This document shows positions 46,056 to 57,123 of a DNA stretch of 64,000 bases, one piece after another; position 1 is the first letter of the stretch; each line of letters begins with the position of its first letter. Made by a program: the position numbers and the translations under genes. The stretch is from Rosa chinensis (lineage: Eukaryota > Streptophyta > Magnoliopsida > Rosales > Rosaceae): assembly GCF_002994745.2 (NCBI RefSeq), contig NC_037090.1:12273501-12337500 (forward strand). Reading direction: 5' to 3'. The notes below the pieces were generated by a model. It was not told where the DNA came from. It was given only the letters and a program-made list of their open reading frames with translations, and ran no database searches.

Positions 46056-46446
46056 TTAAGGTAAACTTTTCTATAAGTTCCCGTTTTTGAAGTTTTTATT
46101 ACTTTTCTCTTCTTTTCACGGGGACTTCCAACATCCCTTATTCTACCCCCCTTTCTTCTTCATAGGGGAGACCAAAAGGCCGAACTGTGGGGGTTCGTGC
46201 TCACTCCAAGCTTGGAGCTTGTAGAGTCCTCCAAACTTAGAATTTGTTGAGAAGAAAACAATCGACCACATACATCATTGTTTCGATTTAATCCAAAACC
46301 CCTCTTGGAATCAAGATTTTCTTGGAAGCGACTACGCTCAGAAAATCCCTAATTTCTTGAAAGCGATTACGCTCAGAAAGTTTATAGTTTTTCGTGGTAG
46401 CCTTTTTCGCTCCGAAACTAACCCTATTTTCTTGTTGTTCTTCAGG

Positions 46447-47556
46447 ATGAGTAACCTGAACAAGTTGAGCTTCAACCCACTAGGGACAACAGGCGCAGGA
46501 TACCACAGGTGGATCCGTGATATGCGCCAGCATCTTAAGGCTGATGGGATCCTGAGTACGATCCAAGAGCCAAGTCAGGACGTGCTTACTCCTCAACAAG
46601 CTCTTGCTTTTGAAGCAAATAGAGCAAAGAGAGAGGCTAATGAAGCAAAAGCCATCATTCTCATGACAAGGCACATGAATGACGCGCTCCAAAATGAGTA
46701 CCTCAATGAGGAAGACCCAAGAAAGCTATGGGTAGAACTCGAGCAGCGTTTTGGCAACGTCCGTGATTCCCTGCTTCCCGACTTAGAAGAGAGATGGCAA
46801 AGCCTCCGCTTCTGTGATTTCAAGACAGTTCTTGACTACAATTCGGAAGCACTTCGTATCAAGTCTATGATGGAATTCTGTGGACATCAAATCACTGATA
46901 CGATGTTGATCGAGAAAACTCTCTCTACCTTCCCTGTCTCTGCATTAATGATAGCTAAAAACTATCGAATTGATATCAATGCTAGACGCATCACAAGATT
47001 TCATGAGCTAATTGGTGTCATGAACGTAGCTGAAAAGCACGACAACATACTTGTGAAGAACTATAACTCTAGACCCGTGGGAACCAAGTCAATTCCGGAG
47101 TCTAATTATAGTCGCACCTCCAAGAGAGGACGCAAGGAGCGAAACCCTAAAAGTAGGGATAACTATGGACGTTCTGGTCCATATTTTCGCCCTAAAGAGG
47201 AAGGAAACCGCCAAGATAGGCGTGCACGGAACCGTGGTGGTAAACGTGTGAAGAGAGAGCGAGGCCAAGCCTCCGGTTATGGTGGTAACACCACCAATGG
47301 AAACAACCGTTTTCAAAGTGCTCCTAAAGCACCTCGATCAAGGGAACCTGACCATAATGATGCTTGTCTCCGATGTGGACTACCTGGACATTGGGCAAGG
47401 GCATGTAAAGCATCCCAGAATGTTGCAAACGCGTACAAAATGTATCGTGAAGCAAGGGAGGCAAATTACATGGAACAAGAAAATCAAGATGGCAATCTCG
47501 ATCTAAGGGTGGAAGACGACAAAAATCAAAACCCAGAAACTGGCGATTTTGATTAA
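46447..47556 (+). CDS. gag: Copia gag (capsid-nucleocapsid)
   Basis: Starts at ATG 46447 (MSNLNKLSFNPLG); the frame is open 90 bases further upstream but without ATG. 369 residues. The N-terminal half is a Copia-type gag domain: YHRWIRDMRQHLKADGIL, then RKLWVELEQRFGN and the RWQSLRF-DFKTVLDYNSE region. A very basic Gly/Arg stretch follows at about residues 215-300. One CCHC zinc knuckle is at C307-x2-C310-x4-H315-x4-C320 (CLRCGLPGHWARAC). The tail is acidic. It packages element RNA into virus-like particles. The frame is intact and separated from pol by 363 bases. Confidence 0.93.
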   Translation: MSNLNKLSFNPLGTTGAGYHRWIRDMRQHLKADGILSTIQEPSQDVLTPQQALAFEANRAKREANEAKAIILMTRHMNDALQNEYLNEEDPRKLWVELEQRFGNVRDSLLPDLEERWQSLRFCDFKTVLDYNSEALRIKSMMEFCGHQITDTMLIEKTLSTFPVSALMIAKNYRIDINARRITRFHELIGVMNVAEKHDNILVKNYNSRPVGTKSIPESNYSRTSKRGRKERNPKSRDNYGRSGPYFRPKEEGNRQDRRARNRGGKRVKRERGQASGYGGNTTNGNNRFQSAPKAPRSREPDHNDACLRCGLPGHWARACKASQNVANAYKMYREAREANYMEQENQDGNLDLRVEDDKNQNPETGDFD

Positions 47557-47919
47557 GTCTTTTCATTTTCCAAGAGATGTAGGCAATCGCCACATTATCC
47601 TATAGTAGATGCCAATGGGATTAATCTTTCTTCAAAAGTAGGCGTACTCAATGTAATTGTGATGTCTAGGAAGGTTTTGAGATAATTGGTACTTAAGCGA
47701 GCATTTGCTCCACCAACATCTCTCTACTCACCTGGTCACCTTTGCATTGGAATTACCGAAAGAAGTTAGACGACTACCATTGCTTTGCATTAACTAAGTT
47801 TATTGGATTACGCTTTCTTTGATGAAATAAATGATGATGTAATTCCGTTTGGCTTATTAATAAAAGTTGAGTTCTTTCCTTTATAACTCCTTTTTAATTA
47901 CGAGCTTTTCTCTTAAGGA
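47557..47919 (+). other. Spacer between gag and pol
   Basis: 363 bases with stops in all forward frames. Both ORFs are in the same phase. A pyrimidine-rich run ending TTTTCTCTTAAG sits just before the pol ATG and looks like a splice acceptor. Confidence 0.6.
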
Positions 47920-50900
47920 ATGGATGAACTACAATGTCTCGCAGATAGTGCAACTACGCACACCATTCTACGACATAGGCAATTATTCTTGGAGATGTTG
48001 CCTACATATTCCACTGTGACTACGATGGCTGGGCCATCAGGTTTAGTTCAAGGACATGGAATGGCCCAATTCCTATTGCCAAATGGCACCTTGATTAAAG
48101 TCACTGAAGCTCTCTATGCTCCTAAGGCAAATCGAACCTTATTGAGTTTTAAAGATTTAAGAGCCAACGGATTCCATGCGGAAACGCATACTGAGAACGG
48201 AAAAGAGTTCCTTTGCATTACCTCTAATGATTGCGGACGAAAGCGCATCTTAGAGAAACTTATGTGTCAATCTAGTGGACTTTATGTCACTACAATTCGA
48301 CCAATTGAATCCAATAATGTCATAAGAGAAGATCTCTTGGATTCTGACACATATTGGCTTTGGCATGACCGACTAGGGCACCCTGGTCGTGATATGATGC
48401 TCCGTATACTAAAGACTTCACACGTACATCCATTCTTCAGAGTGAGAAGAAGCAAGAATCGAGAATTGATTCCTGGACTTAACAAGACCGCAACAATTGC
48501 AGCATCTGGTGCTGCAGCCGTCTTGGGGCGCCATAAGGCTGCCCAAGTCCCATGTGATGACACCAACCATGAGCATAACGCCATGATTGTTCCTCCAAAT
48601 GGCTACAATGCCATAGTAGGAGATGTAGTCACACATTTTGCTTCTAATAGCGCTACAGACGCTCAGGCCCAACCAAAATCCTCATTGGTTGCTTCTAAGG
48701 CCCCTCGCTCATTTTGCAAAGCCTGTTCCTTCGGGAAATTAGGACCGAGACCATCCTACGCAAAGGATCCTAAAATACTCATTCCGTTCTTACAGAGAAT
48801 CCAAGGGGATATCTGTGGACCAATTCAACCATCATGCGGACCTTTCAAATACTTTATGGTATTGGTTGATGCGTCGACACGCTGGTCACATGTCGCGCTG
48901 TTGTCCACTCGAAATGCTGCTTATGCTAAACTCCTCGCCCAGATTATCCGTCTACGGGCTCACTACCCTGACCATCCAATTAAGTCAATTCGACTTGATA
49001 ATGCTGGGGAGTTTACATCGAAAACATTCGATGACTATTGCATGTCACTGGGGATTGATGTAGAACATCCAGTTCCCCATGTTCATACCCAAAATGGTCT
49101 CGCAGAAGCTGCTATCAAACGACTACAAATGATAGCACGGACATTGGTAATGCACACCAATCTTCCTGTTTCTGCTTGGGGATATGCAATATTACATGCA
49201 GCAACGCTAATTCGTCTACGACCCACTGCAACCCAATCTTACTCTGCGTTACAGCTAGTGACTGGGTACGAGCCTGATATCTCGCACTTACGCATTTTTG
49301 GGTGTACTATTTATGTGCCTATTACGCCGCCACAGCGTACTAAGATGGGTCCACAACGACGAATGAGCATTTATGTTGGATATGAATCTCCAACTATCGT
49401 TCGCTATCTTGAACCCTTGACAGGCGATCTCTTTACCGCTAGATTTGCGGATTGTCACTTTGATGAGACAGTCTTCCCATCATTAGGGGGAGATAAGAAC
49501 ACAAATGTTCAACAGGAACGACAGGAATTGTCGTGGTCTGTCCCCACTATGTCTCATCTCGATCCCCATACCGCACAGTCCGAACTTGAAGTGCGAAGAA
49601 TAATCGAGCTCCAGAACGTAGCAGACACTCTGCCTGATGCGTTTTCTGATGTTGCTAAAGTGACGAGATCTCACATACCTGCTGCAAACGTGCCTGCAAG
49701 GATTGATGTCCCGAATAATGGACATAACGCCACTCCTATAACGCCAGGAGATGGCACCATTGCTCAACATGGCAATAATGTGGCATCTATGGCTGCAGGT
49801 CCCGCGAGGAAGCGCGGTAGACCGATTGGTTCGAAGGATACTCGCCCTAGAAAAAGAGCGAATGAGGCACAAATAAATCCTTTGATCATCGATACTCAAA
49901 ATCCGTCCCATGAGAATGTTCCGGATTATGGTTATGTCCAAGAGACATCATTGGGGGACGCCTCAGTGTCAGAACCTATCCATGAGAACATAGAGATCTC
50001 TGTAAATTACACTAGTGTACATGGGACGTGGGAAAGAAACTCCATCATCATTGATGATGTATTCGCGTATTCAGTGGCGCGTGAGATTATTGAGACCGAT
50101 GACATCGAACCACGCTCCGTTGATGAATGTCAACGTAGAGCTGATTGGCCAAAATGGAAAGATGCGATCCAGGCAGAACTTGATTCTCTAACGAAAAGAA
50201 AGGTATTTGGCAAAATTGTACCAATACCACCCAACACCAAACCAGTTGGTCACAAATGGGTATTCGTTAGAAAGCGTAATGAGAAAAACGAGATTGTGAG
50301 ATACAAAGCTCGTCTCGTGGCGCAAGGCTTCTCACAACGCCCTGGAATCGACTACGAGGAGACCTACTCTCCCGTAATGGACGTTATTACGTTCCGCTAC
50401 CTTGTCAGTTTGGTAGTTTCCGAAAAACTGAACATGCAGCTTATGGATGTGGTTACTGCATATCTATATGGGGATCTAGATACGGAGATATACATGAATA
50501 TTCCAGATGGAATTCAACTACCCAAATCAAATGGCTCTAATCCAAGGAGCGCGTTTGCAATTAGATTGAAACGCTCACTATATGGATTAAAACAATCCGG
50601 ACGGATGTGGTATAACCGTCTAAGTGACTACTTGATTGGTAAGGGATATGTCAATAACGAACTATGCCCATGTGTGTTCATAAAAAGGACAAGTTCCGGA
50701 TTTTCAATAGTAGCGGTTTATGTCGATGACATGAACATAATTGGCACCCTTAAAGAGTTAAGGGAAACCGCTGAACACTTGAAATCCGAGTTTGAGATGA
50801 AAGATCTTGGGAAAACACGGTTTTGCCTCGGTTTAGAACTCGAGCACCGTAGAGATGGTATCCTGATTCATCAATCAGCTTATACCCAAAAGATGCTTAG

Positions 50901-51327
50901 GCGTTTCAACACTGACAAAATTAAGCCTTCAAGCACCCCAATGGTCGTCCGTAGTCTTGATCCAAAGAAGGATCCATTTCGTCCAAAAGATGATGATGAA
51001 GAAGTGCTAGAGGCAGAAGTGCCCTACCTAAGTGCAATAGGTGCATTATTGTACTTAGCACAATGCACGAGACCAGACATCTCATTCGCTGTGAACTTGC
51101 TAGCTAGATATAGCTCTGCGCCAACACGACGCCATTGGACTGGTGTTAAAGATATCTTTCGATACCTAAGTAGTACGATCGATATGGGCTTGTTCTATCC
51201 CTACAGAAAGAAGATGGATTCGGACCCATCAAGTGTCAGGAACGCCACACATGGTGGATTGCGTTCCCCCTCCCCATCCCAAAACGATATAAGTGTTTTG
51301 GAAGGTTTTGCTGATGCTGGGTACTGA
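47920..51327 (+). CDS. pol: Copia pol, 5' portion: protease, integrase, reverse transcriptase, start of RNase H (truncated by insertion)
   Basis: 1,135 residues from ATG 47920. Protease active site ADSATTH with D9. GAG-pre-integrase finger H149, H154, C266, C269, with an unusually long linker. Integrase catalytic triad D297 (QGDICGP), D360 (RLDNAGEF) and E396 (NGLAEAAIKR), spaced D-x35-E. Reverse transcriptase with VTAYLYGDLDTEIYM and the YVDD box at 934-937. The start of RNase H ends at EGFADAGY. The next three bases, TGA, belong to the inserted LTR, so the insertion itself creates the stop. The missing part continues at 60394. Otherwise no frameshift or internal stop. Confidence 0.95.
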   Translation: MDELQCLADSATTHTILRHRQLFLEMLPTYSTVTTMAGPSGLVQGHGMAQFLLPNGTLIKVTEALYAPKANRTLLSFKDLRANGFHAETHTENGKEFLCITSNDCGRKRILEKLMCQSSGLYVTTIRPIESNNVIREDLLDSDTYWLWHDRLGHPGRDMMLRILKTSHVHPFFRVRRSKNRELIPGLNKTATIAASGAAAVLGRHKAAQVPCDDTNHEHNAMIVPPNGYNAIVGDVVTHFASNSATDAQAQPKSSLVASKAPRSFCKACSFGKLGPRPSYAKDPKILIPFLQRIQGDICGPIQPSCGPFKYFMVLVDASTRWSHVALLSTRNAAYAKLLAQIIRLRAHYPDHPIKSIRLDNAGEFTSKTFDDYCMSLGIDVEHPVPHVHTQNGLAEAAIKRLQMIARTLVMHTNLPVSAWGYAILHAATLIRLRPTATQSYSALQLVTGYEPDISHLRIFGCTIYVPITPPQRTKMGPQRRMSIYVGYESPTIVRYLEPLTGDLFTARFADCHFDETVFPSLGGDKNTNVQQERQELSWSVPTMSHLDPHTAQSELEVRRIIELQNVADTLPDAFSDVAKVTRSHIPAANVPARIDVPNNGHNATPITPGDGTIAQHGNNVASMAAGPARKRGRPIGSKDTRPRKRANEAQINPLIIDTQNPSHENVPDYGYVQETSLGDASVSEPIHENIEISVNYTSVHGTWERNSIIIDDVFAYSVAREIIETDDIEPRSVDECQRRADWPKWKDAIQAELDSLTKRKVFGKIVPIPPNTKPVGHKWVFVRKRNEKNEIVRYKARLVAQGFSQRPGIDYEETYSPVMDVITFRYLVSLVVSEKLNMQLMDVVTAYLYGDLDTEIYMNIPDGIQLPKSNGSNPRSAFAIRLKRSLYGLKQSGRMWYNRLSDYLIGKGYVNNELCPCVFIKRTSSGFSIVAVYVDDMNIIGTLKELRETAEHLKSEFEMKDLGKTRFCLGLELEHRRDGILIHQSAYTQKMLRRFNTDKIKPSSTPMVVRSLDPKKDPFRPKDDDEEVLEAEVPYLSAIGALLYLAQCTRPDISFAVNLLARYSSAPTRRHWTGVKDIFRYLSSTIDMGLFYPYRKKMDSDPSSVRNATHGGLRSPSPSQNDISVLEGFADAGY

Positions 51328-53364
51328 TGCGCCCAAAGCAAGCGCATAATTTAACCCTGAAAATATCGTTAGTAGTATAAGCAAATAGGGATCGTTCTAT
51401 TCCGGGGATTGAGGGTACACTTGTAATTGTGAAACAAATAAAGAAAAGTATTATTTACAAAAATAAAATAAAGAATAAAAATATATACAATTGTATAAAC
51501 AAATAAAGAATTAAAATAATAAAGTATTATTTACAAAAGGGTAGTAAAGAATAAATATATACAAGAAAACACAAAAAAGGGGGGATTAGGATTCTTAAAA
51601 TTAAAATTAAAATAAATAAAATAAAGAAAATGTAAAAACATATATACAAGGGTGAAACATAAGGAACAAAGATCAAAACCAATTCCATGTAATCAAATTC
51701 GATCCAAACCCTATAATTGTTCTTCCAAGTCATGAGAGAGGAGTTGATCATGTGAAACATTCGAAAGCAAATGATTTCCCATATTTTACTTTTCAATGCT
51801 AATTAACCTAAGCGAAAGCACCTAGATTAATCCTATCAAACATGCAATCAAGCCCTAGAAAGCTAGTCAATCATGACATGTTCAACGCATTAGACATAGA
51901 GAAAGGCTATCAACTCAAGTGTACAACTTAGTTATGGAAAAGTCCACCTAATTGCAATCCTCTTCAATTAAATTCGATTCTTGTCCAGAACCTTTACTAC
52001 TTTTGATTCAAGTTACACAAAACGAAAAGTCGATTTCATGTTCTTAAACCTAGCACCAATTACATGCAAATCCTATAAGTGTCGACCCAAATAAGATAAA
52101 CATATAAAAGTTTTCTGTAAAGCAAATTTAATCGAACAAACTCACATAAGCAACTTAGAATCACAATTATAGAATTCGAAAACTTTATTTAAACATAGAA
52201 ATTGGGCTTAAACTTTGCCCTAAACATTATTGTTAACTAGAATTCATAGTTTTACAAAATCAAACAAAGAAAACAAGAGAAAGGATATAATACACCTTGA
52301 AAGATGAATGATAAAGCCTTGAGACGAAGAACTTGAAGATCCTTGAAAGCAAGCAATCTTCTAGGGACGACACAAGGGTGGATGGCGGTTGGGAAATTGA
52401 TGTATTGCATGGCTTCTCTTTCTCTTGGCTTGAAAATGAAGAACAAGAAAACTAGAGAATGGAAAAGAAATATGGAGAGGAAATGGAGAGACAAGGAGAT
52501 GGAATGGATGAAGGAATTCGTCATTGAGAGTGAGAGGAGAATGTGTTTAAATAGGGAAGAAAAAGAAGAGTGAAATGATGAGATGAAGAAAAATAATGAA
52601 AGTGGAGTATGAAAGTGGTTTGTAAAATATGTAAAAGATGAGGTAATGATGAAAGCAAAGCATGAAGGTGAAGAAATGTGGAAGTGATGATGATGTTTTA
52701 GAGTAGAAAAAATGTATCCAAGGAAAAAGAAATGCTTTCTTCATATGGGTGGGAAACATGAATATGTGGTGTTGAGCTGTTTTCTGGTCAGTTTCTTCCC
52801 CTTTATTCCTTCAATTATTTCTCCATCAAAACTTCAGAATGAGCCTTCGACTTCTTCATAAAAAATGTTCCACTATGAGTGTAGATCATCCTGACAAATT
52901 TTCAGAGCTTTATTCCATGTGGTTGGGCCGGAAATGCTGCTGGACCTCTTACAGGTCCAGTTTTCCGGTTTTGCTTCTGTAGAGAATTGGGCTGATTGTT
53001 TGAAGGCCTTCCACTCATATTTTTCTCTGGCACTCTTCATAAGAAATGATCCTTTGGGTGTCTAGAATGGATCTGGAGAGTTTTAGCTCATTTCGAGTTC
53101 ATTTGGTCAGGTGGCCGCTCCTTCTTCCTTGCTTGGCTCTGATTCTCCTAGCCGGAGTAAGAAAATATTCAAGGTTGACTTTTTAGTGCATTTTCATTCT
53201 TCTCCATCATTTCTAGGTAATTATGGACGTAACACTCATTTCTTCTTCATCTACTCCAATGTACCTAAAAATAGAAATTAAGTTAAAAATCGATTCGTTA
53301 AGGAATAACTAAGCAAAATGTGAGAAATTAACATTTAAAATATCACATTAAAATGCGCATATCA
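51325..53364 (-). repeat. LARD 3' LTR (left copy)
   Basis: 2,040 bp, same sequence as 58349-60388. Small frames inside occur twice only because the LTR does; none resembles a protein. Confidence 0.95.
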
Positions 53365-53380
53365 AATTCCCCCACACTTA
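53365..53380 (-). other. LARD polypurine tract
   Basis: On the minus strand TAAGTGTGGGGGAATT abuts the 3' LTR and would prime plus-strand DNA synthesis. Confidence 0.75.
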
Positions 53381-55150
53381 GCTTTTGCTAGTCCCTTAGC
53401 AAAACAAAACAAAAAAAATCCAAAACAGAAGAAAGACTTGACAAAAAGCAAGTAAATGACTCTATTGCTCCTAACTGTTGTCTCAGAGACTCCAAACTCA
53501 TGGATTTCACGTTAAACACTTAATCAAAATCACAAAGATAATTCCATGGTTAATAAACCCGTGACATTCATATGACTAAGCAAGATATGGAGAACTTAAG
53601 TTATACAGTGAATGATAGCATGTTTCGAACAAGTCCAATCCAAACTCACAGGGCATACTCTCGATTTTTCTCTCAGAAATGGCTATGCTTAAAAGCTTCA
53701 CACTCAAGTATATGCAAGAGAACAAATTGTAAGGCAACAAACAGCTTGCATATTTCATCAATAAACACATTTTGTGAAGAATTTTTAAAGACCTCATGAA
53801 ATGACTAAGTGCACAAATGGACCTAAACCATAAGCTCGACTGCGTAACTGACTCCACTAACCAAAGATTGCCCATCTCAAGGATCAAGTTAGCACTTAAA
53901 ACAGGTTGTAATGGGGCTAAGCTAGGGTTTTCGAAATGAAGATTAAGGATACAAAAAATCCTAAGGACCGAGCAGAGCATATAAGGACCACCTTATGTCA
54001 TCATTTTTGTAGACCAAATATCATTGTTTTGGGCCAAACCTTCACTCTAACCAACATGGGAATGAACAAAGGCGTAATTTTCAATTTTGAGCCTTCTACA
54101 AATTTACAAGTCCAAAACCACACTTCAACATTTTCCCAAGAGTTTTCTTTTCAATTTTTTTCTTCTCTTTTTCCGCTTTTCTTTCTTTCTTTCTTTCCTT
54201 TTTTTTTTTTTCAAGGCAAATTTTTTTTTCTTCTCTTTTTTTTTCTTGGATTTTCCCCACCCCACACTTGTCTTTCATCGTCACCCCTACATACTATGTC
54301 ATGCTCTACTAAGTCCTTAAGACAAGGGTAGAGATATCCTGTACTAAGCTCATGGTAGGGTAGTGAGGGTGATGAAACAAAGGTTTTCAACGTAGGCTCA
54401 AAGGGGTTCATTCTAAGGAGTCCCACGACGGGCACAATTGGGGACACATGCTTGTTTGGCTATGGTGGTTATCCTAATGCCTTCTATCCTATCCAGGATC
54501 AGTGCATATTATGGCATACAAGTTTTGACAGTCACAACAGCCGAGTTCTAGTACTCTCTAGTCCATTAAAATCTATGGCACATGATCATTGTGTTTTCAA
54601 AAGAATGATGAGGTTTTGCAAATACAGCCATGAAATTTTGAATTTATCAGTAAGCACTCAAAAAGAAAGTATTTTAGCTCAACAGCTCACTTGGGTCAAA
54701 TGAATCAGACTTAATCCTAGCATGCTTAATGAACCAAGTTACAATCCTATCTCAAATCTTCATACAAGCATCACAACGTCGATTAACCACAGAATTCAAT
54801 TAAGTCCTATTTTGATTGTGAAAACCTTCAGCCATGAATTCGGAGACATGTTCATCCTAGACGTTAGGAGCATCCTAAGACTCAAACACACAAAAACACT
54901 CTAAAACCGACATTTTTTTTTTTTTTACAATTTAATTTAATTTCAACACTTAGGTACGGGAACAGGGAGTCTCGATGTGCAATGGGACTGAAACAGCTAC
55001 CCTTTTTCAAGACTATGTTTAATCCAATATACCTTAGTGTATCACAACATCAATTAAAAACACAATAAAAACACAATCCAACATCAACTATTTTTCATTT
55101 TTTTTTTATATACACTAACTACTAAAAACACAATAAAGCAATAATCCTTC
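53381..55150 (-). other. LARD internal region, no conserved ORF
   Basis: AT-rich, with a long pyrimidine tract at 54170-54245. No retroviral-type domains are recognisable in six frames. Confidence 0.6.
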
Positions 55151-55154
55151 CCCC

Positions 55155-55400
55155 ATACTTAATTCATGCATTGTCCTCAATGTATAAACAAATATAAATC
55201 ATGCAAAGCATAAATCAAGCATAGAAGAGAAAGTTAACACAACGAAACCTAAAACAACTTAAAATTCATGAAAATAAAATAGAAGGAAGAGTTCAAGAAA
55301 GCAAATCTGCGTTTGATGTCTCCTCCACAGATACGGTTGAAATGGGTTGCCTCCCATGCAGCGCTTAATGTTTAAAGTCTCTCAGCCTAGACTTGTACCT
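55155..55400 (-). repeat. LARD internal module, copy A
   Basis: Shares ordered motifs with 57345-57560: CTTCCCCCA(T/C)ACTTAA, TGCATTG(T)CCTCAATGTA, AAGAAAGCAAATCTG, GGGTTGCCTCCCA and AGCGCTT. The two copies flank the homeobox cargo and the MARTK ORF. Confidence 0.75.
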
Positions 55401-55404
55401 CCAT

Positions 55405-55935
55405 TTACTCCTTTGGAGGAGCGGTATGCGGGCGAGTGGCAGCCCTCTTGCTGGTTTCAGCCTTCGGAGGTGGGTCCTCATGTTGTGATGCAGTAGCGTC
55501 CTTGCGAGGAAACCCAGGAGGATAACTCTGCAAGTTATTGACTTCCTGAGCAAGCTTGTTTATTGCAGTGTGACAGCGGATCAAAGAGCAGTTCATCTCA
55601 GAGATGTAATCGATCATGCAATTGACTCTCCAATCTGTCACCATAATACCATCGCGGAGAGAGGAACGCAAATCATCAATCGAATCCGACAAGCTTTCCA
55701 GGGTGGCCATAGGGCGAGGAGCACGAGCAGCTGGTGAGGAAGAAGACTCTCCGGGATGCAGTCTGGGAGAGCGACGAGGCAGAGGAGGGGGACTGCGGGT
55801 ACGCTCACGGATAGGACGATGGTCCCATGGACGAGTAAGCCCAGCTCTAGTGGCCGCTTGACGACCTTCTTCTTCCAAAGAGAGAACACGGCGTTGATTG
55901 ACGCCCCTGCGAGGGGTTACCTTGGTTCGAGCCAT
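55405..55935 (-). CDS. LARD ORF with histone-H3-like N terminus (MARTK), unknown function
   Basis: ATG at 55935-55933 on the minus strand, sense to the LARD; 176 residues. Starts MARTKVTPRRGVNQRRV. A basic Arg/Pro/Ser-rich region with RSPPPLPRRSPRLHPG follows, then a possible helical part (ESLSDSIDDLRSSLRDG, then NKLAQEVNNLQS), and a charged tail. The first residues after Met, A-R-T-K-x-T-x-R, copy the H3 tail (A-R-T-K-Q-T-A-R). No gag or zinc knuckle. It may be an element protein of unknown role. The other possibility is a chance frame, but its length and codon pattern favour coding. Confidence 0.5.
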   Translation of the reverse strand: MARTKVTPRRGVNQRRVLSLEEEGRQAATRAGLTRPWDHRPIRERTRSPPPLPRRSPRLHPGESSSSPAARAPRPMATLESLSDSIDDLRSSLRDGIMVTDWRVNCMIDYISEMNCSLIRCHTAINKLAQEVNNLQSYPPGFPRKDATASQHEDPPPKAETSKRAATRPHTAPPKE

Positions 55936-56099
55936 GAGGAAGTAGAAGGAATTTGAAACTGCACGCTTAGACAAACCTTAGTAAAATCTGGAGGAGACAA
56001 AAAAGGATGTATATGTAAAGCACAAAATAGGGTAGAAATCTCAACAGGCACACGGTTTTAACAAAGCTTCTCCGGGAAGGAGAAGAGTTATGATAGTTC

Positions 56100-56330
56100 A
56101 CGGCCCAAGAAACTCCCCCACGTGTAAATATTCCTTTCTTTTCCTGGATTTATGGCATGCTTTCGGCTATAGCTTGTCTGTCACGGATCCTCGAGATTCG
56201 TTTGATTCCCCCACGCGTCCTTTCTTTTCCTTGATTCACGGCAATTAAACCTGCTTTCGGCTGTAGCTTATCTGTCACAGCTCCTCGAGATCAGTTTGGT
56301 TCCCCCACGTGTCCTTCACGAGCCAACAAC
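56100..56330 (+). promoter_or_regulatory. Upstream tandem repeat with G-boxes before the WUS-like gene
   Basis: Two to three copies of a roughly 95-110-base unit with GCTTTCGGCTATAGCTT, TCTGTCAC, TCCTCGAGAT and TTCCCCCACGTGTCC. CACGTG G-boxes are at 56119-56124 and 56306-56311; the middle copy has CACGCG. These could bind bZIP/bHLH factors. Function is inferred. Confidence 0.55.
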
Positions 56331-56419
56331 TTTTCCGTGTTTTCGGGTGACTTTAATCCAACGCGTAGATTTAATCTCAGAGATCGTCGATCCAACGGTG
56401 GAGATCTGCTCACTCGTTC

Positions 56420-56428
56420 TATAAATAG
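56420..56428 (+). promoter_or_regulatory. TATA box of the WUS-like gene
   Basis: TATAAATA inside TTCTATAAATAGG, 118 bases before the ATG. A start of transcription near 56450 would give a leader of about 85 bases rich in CTTT, typical of a plant 5' UTR. Confidence 0.65.
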
Positions 56429-56537
56429 GTGCATTCTGAGCGACTGTTCACTCCAAAAGAAAATTCTTCCGAGTTCCAGTCTTTCTCTCTCAACCCTTCA
56501 GCCTTTCTTTCGAAACTCAAATCATTTCTTCATCAAC

Positions 56538-57123
56538 ATGGAACCACAAACTCTGCAACTAATGGAGCAACAGACCCAGCAACAAATCGAGGATGGAGGA
56601 AACAACCAAGCAGCCGGGACTAATAACCGGTGGGCTCCCACACCGCCTCAACTAAGAATCCTCAAGGGCCTTTACTATGATAAGGGTTTTAAGTACCCAA
56701 CTCCAGAGCAGATTCAAGAGATCTGCCTTCATCTGAAACAGTATGGGCAGATCGAGGACAAGAACGTCTTCTTTTGGTTCCAGAACCTCAAGGCTCGTGA
56801 GAGGCAGAAGTTGAAGGAATTTCGGAACGTTCCGGTTGGTGGATCTCTCGATCTCAATTTTGGATCCACTGGTTCTACTAGTACTGACAGATCCATTGAT
56901 CTAAACTTTGGGTCACGTGTCGGCTATGGTGCTGATGGATCGATCATGGAACAACAAGGAGAATATCACCAGGAGATTGAAACCCTTCCACTATTCCCCA
57001 TGCATGGTGAGGACATCTTGGGCAACATGAAGACTACTTCCGAGGGAGGTGGCGGTTATGGCGGTGGCTCTCACATTTCCCTTGAGCTCAGTCTCAACTC
57101 CTACAGAGATGCAGACATGGCTT

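Noticed and set aside
45620..46090. Overlapping long open frames in the Copia leader
   Set aside because: They are translations of simple GC-rich tandem repeats in several frames, with no domain; leader repeats explain them.
51527..51796. Small ORFs that occur twice, at 51527 and 58551 (and 52252/59276, 52343/59367, 52547/59571)
   Set aside because: Their exact duplication is due to the two LARD LTRs, not to conserved protein function; the frames are low-complexity.
55616..55956. Plus-strand frames opposite the MARTK ORF
   Set aside because: Shadows of the GC-rich minus-strand frame.
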